Source: Ectopseudomonas mendocina (lineage in GTDB: Bacteria > Pseudomonadota > Gammaproteobacteria > Pseudomonadales > Pseudomonadaceae). From it: 64,000 nucleotides of DNA. Below the pieces are notes generated by a model. That model had not been told where the DNA came from. It ran no database searches and worked only from the letters and a program-made list of their open reading frames with translations. Shown piece after piece: positions 43,564-51,876 of the stretch (the stretch's first letter is position 1; every line of letters starts with the position of its first letter). The translations under genes were made by a program, and so were the position numbers. Where the stretch lies: positions 48,758 to 112,757 of the forward strand of contig NZ_JADTQG010000021.1 in the NCBI RefSeq assembly GCF_016008875.1. Reading direction: 5' to 3'.

Positions 43564-43695
43564 ATGAAACGCAAGCCAGATCTTTTGTGGGTTCTCGTCG
43601 TACTGTTCAGCCTGGGCGTGGTTACCACGGGTTACACCCAGAGCCTGTGGGAGCGCCAGAGCGAAGCTTCCATCAATGTAACGCAGCAGCCCTGA
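43564..43695 (+). CDS. Small single-span membrane peptide
   Basis: 43 residues: MKRKPDLLWVLVVLFSLGVV, then TTGYTQSLWERQSEASINVTQQP. A basic start, one membrane helix (about 8-24) and a polar, probably periplasmic, tail. The ATG follows a strong ribosome site (GGGGGAGG, about seven bases upstream). Codon use looks real. I recognise no family name. It sits alone between the EVE and fau genes. Confidence 0.65.
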   Translation: MKRKPDLLWVLVVLFSLGVVTTGYTQSLWERQSEASINVTQQP

Positions 43696-43749
43696 TTCGC
43701 GGACTGCCAGCGTAAGCGCCGCAGGGAATGCGGCGCCGCATCGCTCGGA

Positions 43750-44346
43750 TCAATACCACGCCCTGTCCGTCACCGTTGCCTGCAAGGGCACGTCCCAACT
43801 GGCCATCGCCAGTTCGTCCACCCGCTGACATTCATGCGCCAGGCCCAATAGCGTCGGCATGTGCCAATTTTTGCGCCTGTGCAGGTAGGCCAGACTGCGG
43901 TCGTAGAAGCCGCCGCCCATGCCGAGGCGCCCGCCGCGGTCATCGAAGCCCACCAGTGGCAGCAGCACCAGATCCAGCGCCCAGACCTTGCGCTGGCGTT
44001 TTGCTTGCGGGCGCGGTTCGAGGATACGGAAGCGGTTGCCCGACAGTTTTTCGTGCCGGGTCACGTGCTGGAACACCATCTTGGTGCGCGGCCAGGCGCT
44101 GAGTACCGGCAGGTAGGTGCGTTTGCCGCGTTTTTGCGCGGCAGCCAGCAGCGGCCTGGGATCGATTTCGCCGTCATTGGGCAGATACAGGGCGATATGC
44201 CGGGCGCGGCGAAATTGCGGGCTCTGCACCAATTGGCGATACAGGTTGCGTGCGGCAGTGCGTTGCTGGCTGCGGCTGAGTGCGCGACGGCGCTGGCGCA
44301 GCACGCGACGTAGTTGCGGGCGGCTGAGTGGCGCGGACATGGTCAT
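43750..44346 (-). CDS. fau: 5-formyltetrahydrofolate cyclo-ligase
   Basis: Converts 5-formyl-THF to 5,10-methenyl-THF. 198 residues; the start is the ATG at 44346, or the one two codons later at 44340. The N terminus LRRVLRQRRRALSRSQQ, the IALYLPNDGEIDPRPLL substrate loop and the C-terminal ATP motif LVGFDDRGGRLGMGGGFYDR are intact. It lies directly downstream of the 6S RNA gene, the conserved ssrS-fau (ygfA) arrangement. Confidence 0.94.
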   Translation of the reverse strand: MTMSAPLSRPQLRRVLRQRRRALSRSQQRTAARNLYRQLVQSPQFRRARHIALYLPNDGEIDPRPLLAAAQKRGKRTYLPVLSAWPRTKMVFQHVTRHEKLSGNRFRILEPRPQAKRQRKVWALDLVLLPLVGFDDRGGRLGMGGGFYDRSLAYLHRRKNWHMPTLLGLAHECQRVDELAMASWDVPLQATVTDRAWY

Positions 44347-44397
44347 GGGGTAAGGATGGAGCGAGACAGGTAGCTGCAGCTACCGGGGGAAATGATG

Positions 44398-44574
44398 ACT
44401 TCCCAGCGTGCCGCTGTCGGTTTAGCCCTTGAACCCGAAAGTTCAAGGTGGAGGTTGCAGGAGGCGTTAAGGCTTTCCGTCAGGCGGACATGCACACCGG
44501 CCCCAACGTGCAACCCCCGTGGTTGTGCGTATCGGCTCAGGGACATCACCGACTGGCGCACACCCCAGGAAGTT
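44398..44574 (-). ncRNA. ssrS: 6S RNA
   Basis: The minus strand between zapA and fau has the Pseudomonas 6S pattern: the start ACTTCCTGGGGTGTGCGCC, the GTGATGTCCCTGAGCCGATA segment, the GCCTTAACGCCTCC segment, TTGAACTTTCGGGTTCAAGG, and a 3' end CACGCTGGGAAG complementary to the start. A -10 element TATACT lies at 44586-44581, placing the transcription start near 44574. It sequesters sigma-70 RNA polymerase in stationary phase. Ends are accurate to a few bases. Confidence 0.9.
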
Positions 44575-44640
44575 GCGCCCAGTATACCCGAATAGACGGC
44601 TTGCGGGGCGGCCTGCGACGAACAGGCGGACATGCCGGAG

Positions 44641-44946
44641 TCAGGACGCCGAGTCGTCGGTGAGCGCCTGGTCGACGCGGTCAAGCAGGTCGCGCACCTG
44701 CTGGCGGGTGGAACTGGCGTCCTGATCCAGGCGCTGCTGTTTGTGCAGCAGGTCGTGGGTGATGTTCAGCGCGGCCATCACGGCCACGCGGTCGGCACCG
44801 ATCACCTTGCCGCTGGTGCGGATCTCGCGCATCTTGCCGTCCAGGTAGCGGGCGGCGCTTTCCAGGTTGGCGCGTTCATCCTGCGGGCAGGCGATGCAAT
44901 ATTCTTTGTCCAGAATATGGACGGTTACGGTGTTCGACTGGGTCAT
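44641..44946 (-). CDS. zapA: Cell division protein ZapA
   Basis: 101 residues: the globular N-terminal part VTVHILDKEYCIACPQDERANLESAARYLDGKM and a C-terminal coiled coil. It bundles FtsZ protofilaments at the division ring. Its ATG overlaps the stop of the upstream ZapB-like gene by four bases, suggesting coupled synthesis; 6S RNA and fau follow. Confidence 0.94.
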   Translation of the reverse strand: MTQSNTVTVHILDKEYCIACPQDERANLESAARYLDGKMREIRTSGKVIGADRVAVMAALNITHDLLHKQQRLDQDASSTRQQVRDLLDRVDQALTDDSAS

Positions 44947-45152
44947 GAGTCCTGCTCCAGGGCTTTGAGGCGCGAAATCATCGATTCGACCTTGTGCCGG
45001 GCCATTTCGTTCTTTTCGATCAGATGGGCGCGTTCCTCGCGCCAGGCCTGTTCATTCGCCAGCAGGAGTCGGTTGTGAGCCTTCAGCTGCTCGACACGCT
45101 GGATCAGCAACTCCAGCTTGGCGGTCAATGCGTGCAGTTCGGCGTCTTCCAT
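44943..45152 (-). CDS. TIGR02449 family coiled-coil protein (ZapB-like)
   Basis: 69 residues forming one continuous heptad-repeat helix (ELHALTAKLELLIQRVEQLKAHNRLLLANEQAWREERAHL...). TIGR02449 proteins are encoded next to zapA and resemble ZapB in size and coiled-coil nature. The four-base overlap with zapA supports a joint role in Z-ring assembly. Confidence 0.87.
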   Translation of the reverse strand: MEDAELHALTAKLELLIQRVEQLKAHNRLLLANEQAWREERAHLIEKNEMARHKVESMISRLKALEQDS

Positions 45153-45343
45153 GGGCTCTCGCTATGAGGAGGAATGGCTGGACTATATAGGCCTGTCCCG
45201 GTTTCGGGTCAAACCCGGCTGGCAGTGGTGTGATGCAGATGACGGCATCACCCCGGCGGCCTCGGATGGTCTTGGCGCGCCTGCCGGTGCTAGGATACGA
45301 GGCCTCCATTCTAGAGATTGCGCCGTCTGGCGCCTAGCTATCT

Positions 45344-45898
45344 ATGTCGATTCCAAGCTCTCCCTACGCCGCCTTCGCCGCTTTGTTGAACAGCGCCGGG
45401 CATTCCGTTTCCCCAGCCGAACTGCACGGCCTGCTGCTCGGCCGCAGTTGCGCGGGTGCCGGCTTCGACGCCGACGCCTGGCTGGTCGACGCCACTGAGC
45501 TGCTCGGCGGCGAGCCGCAGGACAACGTGCGCCAGGCGCTGATCGGTCTGCAGGAAATGGTCAAGGGTGAGCTGTGCAGCGAGGACGTCACCGTGGTCCT
45601 GCTGTTGCCGGATGACGAAACCCCGCTGGCGCAGCGCGCAGCCGCTCTGGGGCAGTGGTGTCAGGGCTTTCTCGGCGGCTTCGGCCTGACGGCCCGCGAT
45701 GGCGCACTGAGCGCCGAGGCCATGGAAGTGTTGCAGGATCTCTCCGCCATCGCCCAGGTGCAGAGCGCCCTGGAAGAATCCGAAGATGGCGAGAGCGATT
45801 ACATGGAGGTGATGGAGTACCTGCGTGTGGCACCGCTGCTGCTGTTCGCCGAATGCGCCAAGCCCGAGGCGCCTGCCGCCAAACCCTCCCTGCACTGA
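45344..45898 (+). CDS. ygfB: YgfB/YecA (UPF0149) family protein
   Basis: 184 residues, all-helical, with AALLNSAGHSVSPAELHGLLLGRSCAG and the ALGQWCQGFLGGFGL motif of UPF0149. In P. aeruginosa the YgfB homologue influences peptidoglycan-recycling amidase expression and beta-lactam resistance. It is divergent from the zapA block and 19 bp upstream of pepP, as in other pseudomonads. Confidence 0.9.
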   Translation: MSIPSSPYAAFAALLNSAGHSVSPAELHGLLLGRSCAGAGFDADAWLVDATELLGGEPQDNVRQALIGLQEMVKGELCSEDVTVVLLLPDDETPLAQRAAALGQWCQGFLGGFGLTARDGALSAEAMEVLQDLSAIAQVQSALEESEDGESDYMEVMEYLRVAPLLLFAECAKPEAPAAKPSLH

Positions 45899-45917
45899 TT
45901 TTCCGCCGGAGCCTGCC

Positions 45918-47252
45918 TTGATCAGCATCCCCAAGTCCGAATATGCCCGTCGGCGCAAGGCGCTGATGGCGCAGATGGAACCCAACAGCATCGCCATCCT
46001 GCCAGCGGCGCCGATGTACATCCGCAACCGCGACGTGGAGCACGTCTACCGCCAGGACAGCGACTTCCAGTACCTCACCGGCTTCCCCGAGCCGGAGGCG
46101 GTGATGGCGCTGATCCCGGGGCGTGAGCATGGCGAGTACGTGCTGTTCTGCCGCGAGCGTGATCCCGAGCGCGAGCTGTGGGACGGCTTGCGCGCCGGCC
46201 AGGACGGTGCGATCAGCAAGTTCGGCGCCGACGATGCGTTCCCCATTGGCGATATCGACGACATTCTCCCCGGGCTGATCGAAGGCCGCGAACGCGTCTA
46301 CTACGCCATCGGCTTCAATCAGGAGTTCGACCATCGGCTGATGGAGTGGGTCAAGCACATCCGCGCCAAGGCGCGTCAGGGCGCTACGCCGCCGAACGAG
46401 TTCGTCGCCCTCGATCATCTGCTGCACGACATGCGCCTGTACAAGTCGGCCGCCGAGGTGAAGGTGATGAAGGAGGCCGCCGAGATCAGTGCGCGCGCCC
46501 ATGTGCGGGCCATGCAGGCAAGCCGTGCCGGTCTGTACGAATACCATCTGGAAGCCGAGCTGGATTACGAATTCCGCAAGGGCGGTGCGAAGATGCCGGC
46601 CTACGGCAGCATCGTAGCCGCTGGCAGGAACGCCTGCATCCTGCACTACCGCGAGAACGATGCGCCGCTCAAGGACGGCGATCTGGTACTGATCGACGCC
46701 GGCTGCGAGATCGACTGCTACGCCAGCGACATCACCCGCACCTTCCCCGTCAGCGGCAAGTTCTCCCTCGAGCAGAAGGCGATCTACGAGCTGGTGCTGG
46801 CCTCGCAGGAGGCGGCCTTCAAGAAGATCGCTCCGGGCAAACACTGGAACGAAGCCCACGAGGCCACCGTGCGCGTGATCACCGCCGGGCTGGTGGAGCT
46901 GGGGCTGCTAAGCGGCGATGTCGATGAGCTGATCGCCAGTGAGGCCTACAAACCTTTCTACATGCACCGCGCCGGCCACTGGCTGGGCATGGACGTGCAC
47001 GATGTCGGCGACTACAAGGTCGGTGGCGAATGGCGCGTGCTGGAAGTCGGCATGGCGATGACCGTCGAGCCGGGCATCTATATCGCCGCCGACAACGACA
47101 AGGTCGCCAAGAAATGGCGCGGCATCGGCGTGCGCATCGAGGATGACGTGGTGGTGACCAAAAAGGGCTGCGAGATTCTCACCGGAGGCGTGCCCAAGAC
47201 CGTCGCCGAGATCGAGGCACTGATGGCTGCCGCGCGCACCGAGGCGGCCTGA
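45918..47252 (+). CDS. pepP: Xaa-Pro aminopeptidase (aminopeptidase P)
   Basis: Removes N-terminal residues preceding proline. The TTG at 45918, with CCGGAG upstream, gives 444 residues starting MISIPKSEYARRRKALMAQM, the length of the P. aeruginosa enzyme. Pita-bread fold with metal ligands in LIDAGCEIDCYASDITRTFP (two Asp), HRAGHWLGMDVHDVG (His), TVEPGIYI (Glu) and GVRIEDDVVV (Glu). Encoded with ygfB upstream and ubiH four bases downstream. Confidence 0.95.
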   Translation: MISIPKSEYARRRKALMAQMEPNSIAILPAAPMYIRNRDVEHVYRQDSDFQYLTGFPEPEAVMALIPGREHGEYVLFCRERDPERELWDGLRAGQDGAISKFGADDAFPIGDIDDILPGLIEGRERVYYAIGFNQEFDHRLMEWVKHIRAKARQGATPPNEFVALDHLLHDMRLYKSAAEVKVMKEAAEISARAHVRAMQASRAGLYEYHLEAELDYEFRKGGAKMPAYGSIVAAGRNACILHYRENDAPLKDGDLVLIDAGCEIDCYASDITRTFPVSGKFSLEQKAIYELVLASQEAAFKKIAPGKHWNEAHEATVRVITAGLVELGLLSGDVDELIASEAYKPFYMHRAGHWLGMDVHDVGDYKVGGEWRVLEVGMAMTVEPGIYIAADNDKVAKKWRGIGVRIEDDVVVTKKGCEILTGGVPKTVAEIEALMAAARTEAA

Positions 47253-47256
47253 GCCC

Positions 47257-48441
47257 ATGTCCCGTGTGAACCTGGCGATCATCGGTGGTGGTCTGGTAGG
47301 CGCCAGCCTGGCGCTGGCCCTGCAGGACACTGCGCGTCAGCGCGGCTGGCGCATCGCCCTGATCGAGCCCTTCGCCCCGGGCAGCAAATACCAGCCCAGC
47401 TATGACGCCCGCTCCACCGCGCTCTCCTACGGCAGCCGGCTGATCTACGAGCGCCTCGGCCTGTGGCAGAGCATCGCTCAGCGGGCCGAGCCGATTCAGC
47501 AGATTCATGTATCCGACCGCGGCCGCTTCGGCGCCACGCGTCTGCAGGCCATCGAGGAAGGCGTCCCGGCGCTCGGCTACGTGGTGGAGAATGCCTGGAT
47601 CGGCCATTGCCTGTGGCAGGCGCTGGATCAGGATGTGATCGAATGGCGTTGCCCGGCCGAAGTGGTCGGCATGCAGCGTCTCGATGACGGTTACCGCCTG
47701 ACCCTGAACGATGAAACCTGCCTTGACTGCGATCTGGCGATTCTTGCCGATGGCGGGCGTTCCGGCTTGCGTGAGCAGCTCGGTATCGGCGTTAGCATCA
47801 AGCCCTACGGGCAGAGTGCGCTGGTTGCCAACGTCAGCCCGCTGGAGGCGCATCGCGGTCAGGCTTTCGAGCGCTTCACCGATGACGGCCCGATGGCCAT
47901 GCTGCCGTTGGAAGGCAATCGTTGCGCATTGGTCTGGACGCGTACCAACGCCGATGCCGAGCGCTTGCTGCGGGTCAGCGAAACGGACTTTCTCGGGGAA
48001 TTGCAGCAGGCCTTCGGCTACCGCCTGGGCGCCTTGCAGCAGGTCGGCGCGCGGCATCTTTATCCGCTCAATCTGGTCGAGGCGCAGGAGCAGGTGCGGG
48101 CGCATCTGGTGGTGCTGGGCAATGCCGCGCACAGCCTGCACCCCATCGCCGGCCAGGGTTACAACCTGTCGCTGCGCGATACGCTGGCGCTGGCTGAAGT
48201 GCTGATCGGCAGCGAAGCGCCACTGGGTGATTTCGCCACGCTGCAGCGCTACCGGCAGCGCCAGCAGCTCGATCAGCAAATGACCGTCGGCTTTTCCGAC
48301 CAGGTGACGCGTCTGTTCAGCAACGCGCAACCACTGCTGACCGCAGGTCGCAACCTCGGCTTGCTGGGCCTAGACCTGCTGCCGCCGGCCAAGCGCTGGT
48401 TCGCTCGCCAGGCCATGGGCATGGGAACCCGCAGCTTGTGA
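47257..48441 (+). CDS. ubiH: 2-octaprenyl-6-methoxyphenyl hydroxylase UbiH
   Basis: FAD monooxygenase of ubiquinone synthesis, 394 residues. FAD-binding GxGxxG-type N terminus VNLAIIGGGLVGASLALAL, the ARSTALSYGSR motif, the DG motif (DLAILADGGRSGLR) and the GNAAHSLHPIAGQGYNLSLRD flavin motif. UbiH, not UbiI, is chosen from order (pepP-ubiH-ubiI is conserved) and the DARSTALSYG variant. It starts four bases after pepP. Confidence 0.92.
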   Translation: MSRVNLAIIGGGLVGASLALALQDTARQRGWRIALIEPFAPGSKYQPSYDARSTALSYGSRLIYERLGLWQSIAQRAEPIQQIHVSDRGRFGATRLQAIEEGVPALGYVVENAWIGHCLWQALDQDVIEWRCPAEVVGMQRLDDGYRLTLNDETCLDCDLAILADGGRSGLREQLGIGVSIKPYGQSALVANVSPLEAHRGQAFERFTDDGPMAMLPLEGNRCALVWTRTNADAERLLRVSETDFLGELQQAFGYRLGALQQVGARHLYPLNLVEAQEQVRAHLVVLGNAAHSLHPIAGQGYNLSLRDTLALAEVLIGSEAPLGDFATLQRYRQRQQLDQQMTVGFSDQVTRLFSNAQPLLTAGRNLGLLGLDLLPPAKRWFARQAMGMGTRSL

Positions 48442-48525
48442 CAGCCAGGTGGCAATGGTTCGTGAGCATGGTCGCCCTTATCGAGAACAAGGCAACCGAC
48501 TGATTTAAGTGGTGAACCAATTACT

Positions 48526-48587
48526 GTGGGAGCGGACTTGTCCGCGAGTTTTTATCTGGAAACGTTCGCGGACAAGTCCGCTCCCAC
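48526..48587. repeat. REP-type perfect inverted repeat between ubiH and ubiI
   Basis: A 22-bp arm (GTGGGAGCGGACTTGTCCGC plus two bases) is repeated exactly in inverted orientation around an 18-base loop. The same arm occurs twice more at 49961-50037 and in degraded form at the window's right end. Confidence 0.9.
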
Positions 48588-48654
48588 GTATGTTTGCGAA
48601 CAGGCAGCGCGTCGTCTGGACTGCGGGGCCGCTCCTACAGCGAAACACTAAGGA

Positions 48655-49878
48655 ATGGATATGCGAGCGGATCTGATCATCGTCGGTGCCGGTATGGTCG
48701 GCAGCACCCTGGCGCTGGCGCTCGAGCACAGCGGCCTGGACATCCTGATCGTCGATGGCAGCCCACTCAGCGTTTCGCCGTTCGCTGCGCAGGCGCCGTT
48801 CGAGCCGCGCGTCAGTGCGCTGTCAATGGCCAGCCAGCGCATTCTCGAACGCCTGGGCGCCTGGCCAGGCATCGCCGCACGGCGTGCCTGCCCCTATGGC
48901 GAGATGCGCGTGTGGGACGGCTCCGGTACCGGCAGCATCCACTTCTCTGCCGCCAGCGTGCATGCCGAGACGCTCGGGCATATCGTCGAGAATCGGGTGG
49001 TGCAGGACGCTCTGCTCGAACGCCTGCATGACAGTCAGATCGGCCTGCTGCCCGGCGCACGGCTGGAGCAGTTGCGCCGCAGTGGTGACGACTGGCTGCT
49101 GACCCTCACCGATGGTCGCCAGCTGCGCGCGCCATTGCTGGTGGCCGCAGATGGTGCCAACTCCGCAGTGCGCCGCCTGGCCGGCTGCGCCACCCGTGAA
49201 TGGGATTATCTGCATCACGCCATCGTCACCAGCGTGCGTTGCGAGCGCCCGCACCAGGCTACCGCCTGGCAGCGCTTCACCGACGATGGCCCGCTGGCCT
49301 TCCTGCCGCTGGCGGGGCCGGCTGGCGAGCACTGGAGCTCGATCGTCTGGTCCACCGTGCCGGACGAGGCCGAGCGCCTGATGGCGCTGGAAGATGAAAC
49401 CTTCTGCGCCGAGCTGAGCAAGGCCTTCGAGCATCGCCTCGGCAAGGTGCTGCATGCCGACCGCCGGCTGTGCATCCCGCTGCGCCAGCGTCATGCCAAA
49501 CGATATGTGGAACCGGGGCTGGCGCTGATCGGCGATGCCGCGCACACCATCCATCCGCTGGCGGGGCAGGGGGTAAACCTCGGTTTCCTCGATGCCGCGG
49601 TGCTCGCCGAGGTGTTGCTGCACGCTGCCGAGCGCGGCGAGAGCCTGAGCGAGGAGCGAGTGCTGAGCCGTTTCGAGCGTCGGCGCATGCCGCACAACCT
49701 GGCGATGATGGCGGCGATGGAAGGCTTCCAGCGTCTGTTCCAGGCCGACCCGTTACCGTTGCGCCTGCTGCGCAACGTTGGCCTCGATCTGGTCGACGGC
49801 CAGGCCGAAGCCAAGGCGCTGTTCGTGCGCCAGGCGCTGGGTTTGTCTGGCGACCTGCCGGAGTTGGCGCGGGCCTGA
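48655..49878 (+). CDS. ubiI: UbiH/UbiF/VisC-type FAD monooxygenase (UbiI-like)
   Basis: 407 residues if the first ATG (48655) is used; a second ATG two codons later (48661, MRADLIIVGAGMVG) is equally plausible. Rossmann motif LIIVGAGMVGSTLALALE, FEPRVSALSMASQRILERLG, the LVAADGANSAVRRLAG DG motif and LIGDAAHTIHPLAGQGVNLGFLD. It probably performs a ring hydroxylation in ubiquinone synthesis (C5, as UbiI). It follows ubiH after a repeat-bearing 213 bp gap. Confidence 0.87.
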   Translation: MDMRADLIIVGAGMVGSTLALALEHSGLDILIVDGSPLSVSPFAAQAPFEPRVSALSMASQRILERLGAWPGIAARRACPYGEMRVWDGSGTGSIHFSAASVHAETLGHIVENRVVQDALLERLHDSQIGLLPGARLEQLRRSGDDWLLTLTDGRQLRAPLLVAADGANSAVRRLAGCATREWDYLHHAIVTSVRCERPHQATAWQRFTDDGPLAFLPLAGPAGEHWSSIVWSTVPDEAERLMALEDETFCAELSKAFEHRLGKVLHADRRLCIPLRQRHAKRYVEPGLALIGDAAHTIHPLAGQGVNLGFLDAAVLAEVLLHAAERGESLSEERVLSRFERRRMPHNLAMMAAMEGFQRLFQADPLPLRLLRNVGLDLVDGQAEAKALFVRQALGLSGDLPELARA

Positions 49879-49960
49879 GGCGTTAGCGGGAATGGGGCGC
49901 TGCTGGCCATGGCTCCATTTGGCCAGCGAGATGACTGCCCGAATTTCCCGCCATGGCCAT

Positions 49961-50037
49961 TCGCGGAAAAGTCCGCTCCCACGGTTCAGCGTTGCCTAGT
50001 CGCAGAGCGCTCCGTGTGGGAGCGGACTTGTCCGCGA
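49961..50037. repeat. REP pair in inverted orientation
   Basis: TCGCGGAAAAGTCCGCTCCC continues to AC at 49982 and is matched by the inverted copy GTGGGAGCGGACTTGTCCGC plus GA (50016-50037), with one mismatch. Same family as 48526-48587. Confidence 0.88.
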
Positions 50038-50211
50038 TCTTTTTGCTGTCGATACCTGCAACGCACGGCAAGCTGAGCGTCCCTACTCCACGATCGATTT
50101 TCTAGCTATGACCCCATCCTGGCTCGGCAGTATGAACGGGAGCGCAAGCAAGCACTGATTGCAGAGCGGTCCGTATCGTCACTTGCACAGATTGTTATGT
50201 CTGTAGAGAAT

Positions 50212-50230
50212 GAGACAAATTATCATTTGC
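50212..50230. promoter_or_regulatory. Fur-like box upstream of the ECF sigma gene
   Basis: GAGACAAATTATCATTTGC matches 12 of 19 bases of the Fur consensus, best in the right half (ATCATT). It lies 18 bp before the preferred sigma factor start at 50248, suggesting iron repression of the fecI-fecR pair. Confidence 0.6.
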
Positions 50231-50247
50231 CTCGTTCGGCCTACGAC

Positions 50248-50748
50248 ATGACCGCTCCGGATTCTCGCGCCCTGCATCTTCTCTACACCGAGCACAACAG
50301 CTGGTTGCAGGGCTGGTTGCGCAGCAGGCTCAGTAACTCCAGCGATGCTGCTGACCTGGCGCAGGACACCTTCATGCGCGTATTGGTGGCGCGCAACGTG
50401 GCAGCCATTAGAGAACCGCGCTCCTACCTCAGCTCCATCGCCCGGGCGCTGCTGATCGACCGCTTCCGTCGCCGCGCGGTTGAGGATGCCTATCTCGCTG
50501 CACTGGCAGCGCGTCCCGAGCCGCTGGATATTTCCCCGGAAACTCGCCTGAGCATCCTCGAAACACTGACCGCCATCGACAGTATGCTCGATGGGCTGGG
50601 CGAGCGTACTCGGCATATTTTCCTCGCCGTGCAGCTGGAGGGCCTGAGCTATGTTGCGGTCAGTGAGCGCCTGGGGGTTTCGGTGACGACAGTGAAGAAT
50701 CACCTGATACGCGCCATGACCCACTGCCTGCTGTTGGTCGAAGATTGA
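50248..50748 (+). CDS. FecI-type ECF sigma factor for iron uptake
   Basis: 166 residues from the ATG at 50248 (MTAPDSRALHLLYTEHNSWLQGWL). An earlier ATG at 50197 would place the Fur-like box inside the gene and is disfavoured. Region 2 (DAADLAQDTFMRVLVAR; REPRSYLSSIARALLIDRFRRRAVED) and region 4 (LDGLGERTRHIFLAVQLEGLSYVAVSERLGVSVTTVKNHLIRAM) are typical. It should direct transcription of the receptor gene downstream once the FecR-type partner signals. The stop overlaps the fecR-like start. Confidence 0.88.
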   Translation: MTAPDSRALHLLYTEHNSWLQGWLRSRLSNSSDAADLAQDTFMRVLVARNVAAIREPRSYLSSIARALLIDRFRRRAVEDAYLAALAARPEPLDISPETRLSILETLTAIDSMLDGLGERTRHIFLAVQLEGLSYVAVSERLGVSVTTVKNHLIRAMTHCLLLVED

Positions 50749-51683
50749 GTGTGCTCGACCGCCAGGTGCTAGAAGCCGCTGCCACCTGGTATGTACAGCT
50801 TAACGGCGCCTCACCCAGTGAGGCCGAATGTCAGGCCTGGCGCGCCTGGGTCGAGCAGCATCCCGCACACGCCGTGGCATGGGCACGGGTAGAGAAACTG
50901 CAGCAGCAACTGGGCAGCGTGCCGCAGGACGTTGCCCTGCCGACTCTGGCCGGCGTGCGTGCCCGCCGCCGCGCTGTGCTCAAGACACTTACGATACTGC
51001 TTGCTGCTGGCGGCCTGGGAGTCGCCGCTCGCGAGCCTGCGCAAGGTTGGATGGCCGAGCACCGTACCGCAAAAGGGGAGCGCCGGACATTACGCCTGGT
51101 CGATGGCAGTCGACTGGACCTGAACACCGACAGCGCGGTGGATCTGGCCTTTGGCAGCGAGCTGCGCGAAGTGCTGCTGCGCCACGGTGAAATCCTCGTC
51201 GAAACGGCGCCTGACCCGGCTCGGCGGCCGTTCATTGTCCATCTGCCGCAAGGCAGCGTGCGTGCGCTGGGTACACGCTTCAGCGTGCGCAGTGACGATG
51301 GCCGGGCGCGGGTAGCGGTGTTCGAACATGCGGTGGAGGTGCGCCCGCAGCACTGGCAGGGCGTGCCGCAGCGCTTGGAAGCCGGACAGACGCTGAGCTT
51401 TGACGCGCAAGACATGGGCGCGCCGCAGCTGTTGGCAGCGGGTGAGGGCGCCTGGCGTCAGGGCATGCTCAGTGTGGTCAATGAGCGTCTGGCGGATGTC
51501 GTCGCCGAGCTGGCGCGCTATCGCCCCGGCTATCTGCAGTGCGCGCCAGAGGCGGCCGAACTGCGCCTGTCCGGCGCATTCTCCGTCGACGATACCGGGC
51601 TGGCGCTGGAGAACCTCAGCGCCTCGCTGCCAGTGCGCGTGCGTTACCTGACTCGTTACTGGGCACGTGTTGAACCCGTTTGA
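50745..51683 (+). CDS. FecR-type transmembrane anti-sigma regulator
   Basis: 312 residues if started at TTG 50745; a GTG two codons on (50751) is an alternative. An N-terminal DUF4880 domain (AAATWYVQLNGASPSEAECQAWRAWVEQHPAHAVAWARVE) binds the sigma factor. One membrane segment (about residues 80-97) follows, then a periplasmic FecR domain (LVDGSRLDLNTDSAVDLAF ... RALGTRFSVRSDDGRARVAVFEHAVEV). It relays receptor occupancy to the FecI-type sigma factor encoded immediately upstream. Confidence 0.9.
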   Translation: MSVLDRQVLEAAATWYVQLNGASPSEAECQAWRAWVEQHPAHAVAWARVEKLQQQLGSVPQDVALPTLAGVRARRRAVLKTLTILLAAGGLGVAAREPAQGWMAEHRTAKGERRTLRLVDGSRLDLNTDSAVDLAFGSELREVLLRHGEILVETAPDPARRPFIVHLPQGSVRALGTRFSVRSDDGRARVAVFEHAVEVRPQHWQGVPQRLEAGQTLSFDAQDMGAPQLLAAGEGAWRQGMLSVVNERLADVVAELARYRPGYLQCAPEAAELRLSGAFSVDDTGLALENLSASLPVRVRYLTRYWARVEPV

Positions 51684-51695
51684 CTGTTCATATCC

Positions 51696-51755
51696 TGTGG
51701 GAGGGGCTTTAGCCGCGACTGGCGAGTAACAGCTCGCCGCTAAAGCGCCTTCTAC
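51696..51755. repeat. Palindromic repeat between fecR-like and receptor genes
   Basis: TGTGGGAGGGGCTTTAGCCGCG pairs imperfectly with CGCCGCTAAAGCGCCTTCTACA. It is related to the unit at 14963-15024. Its position may uncouple receptor transcription from the regulator pair. Confidence 0.75.
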
Positions 51756-51876
51756 AAAACGCGACGAACGATAAAATTTTCACTTATGGGTTGCCGATTT
51801 TCATTCTCATCCGGCCAAGCAGGTGAAGTGGCGTTTCCAGCCGCATGTCTGCCCCGCCAACGATAAGGAAAACCGC

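Larger units (their letters stand above)
49879..50247. other. Gap between ubiI and the sigma factor gene
   Basis: About 370 bp. It contains the REP pair at 49961-50037 and, at the right end, a Fur-like site. No further gene is seen; a short AT-richer stretch (50085-50160) has no recognisable signal. Confidence 0.5.
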
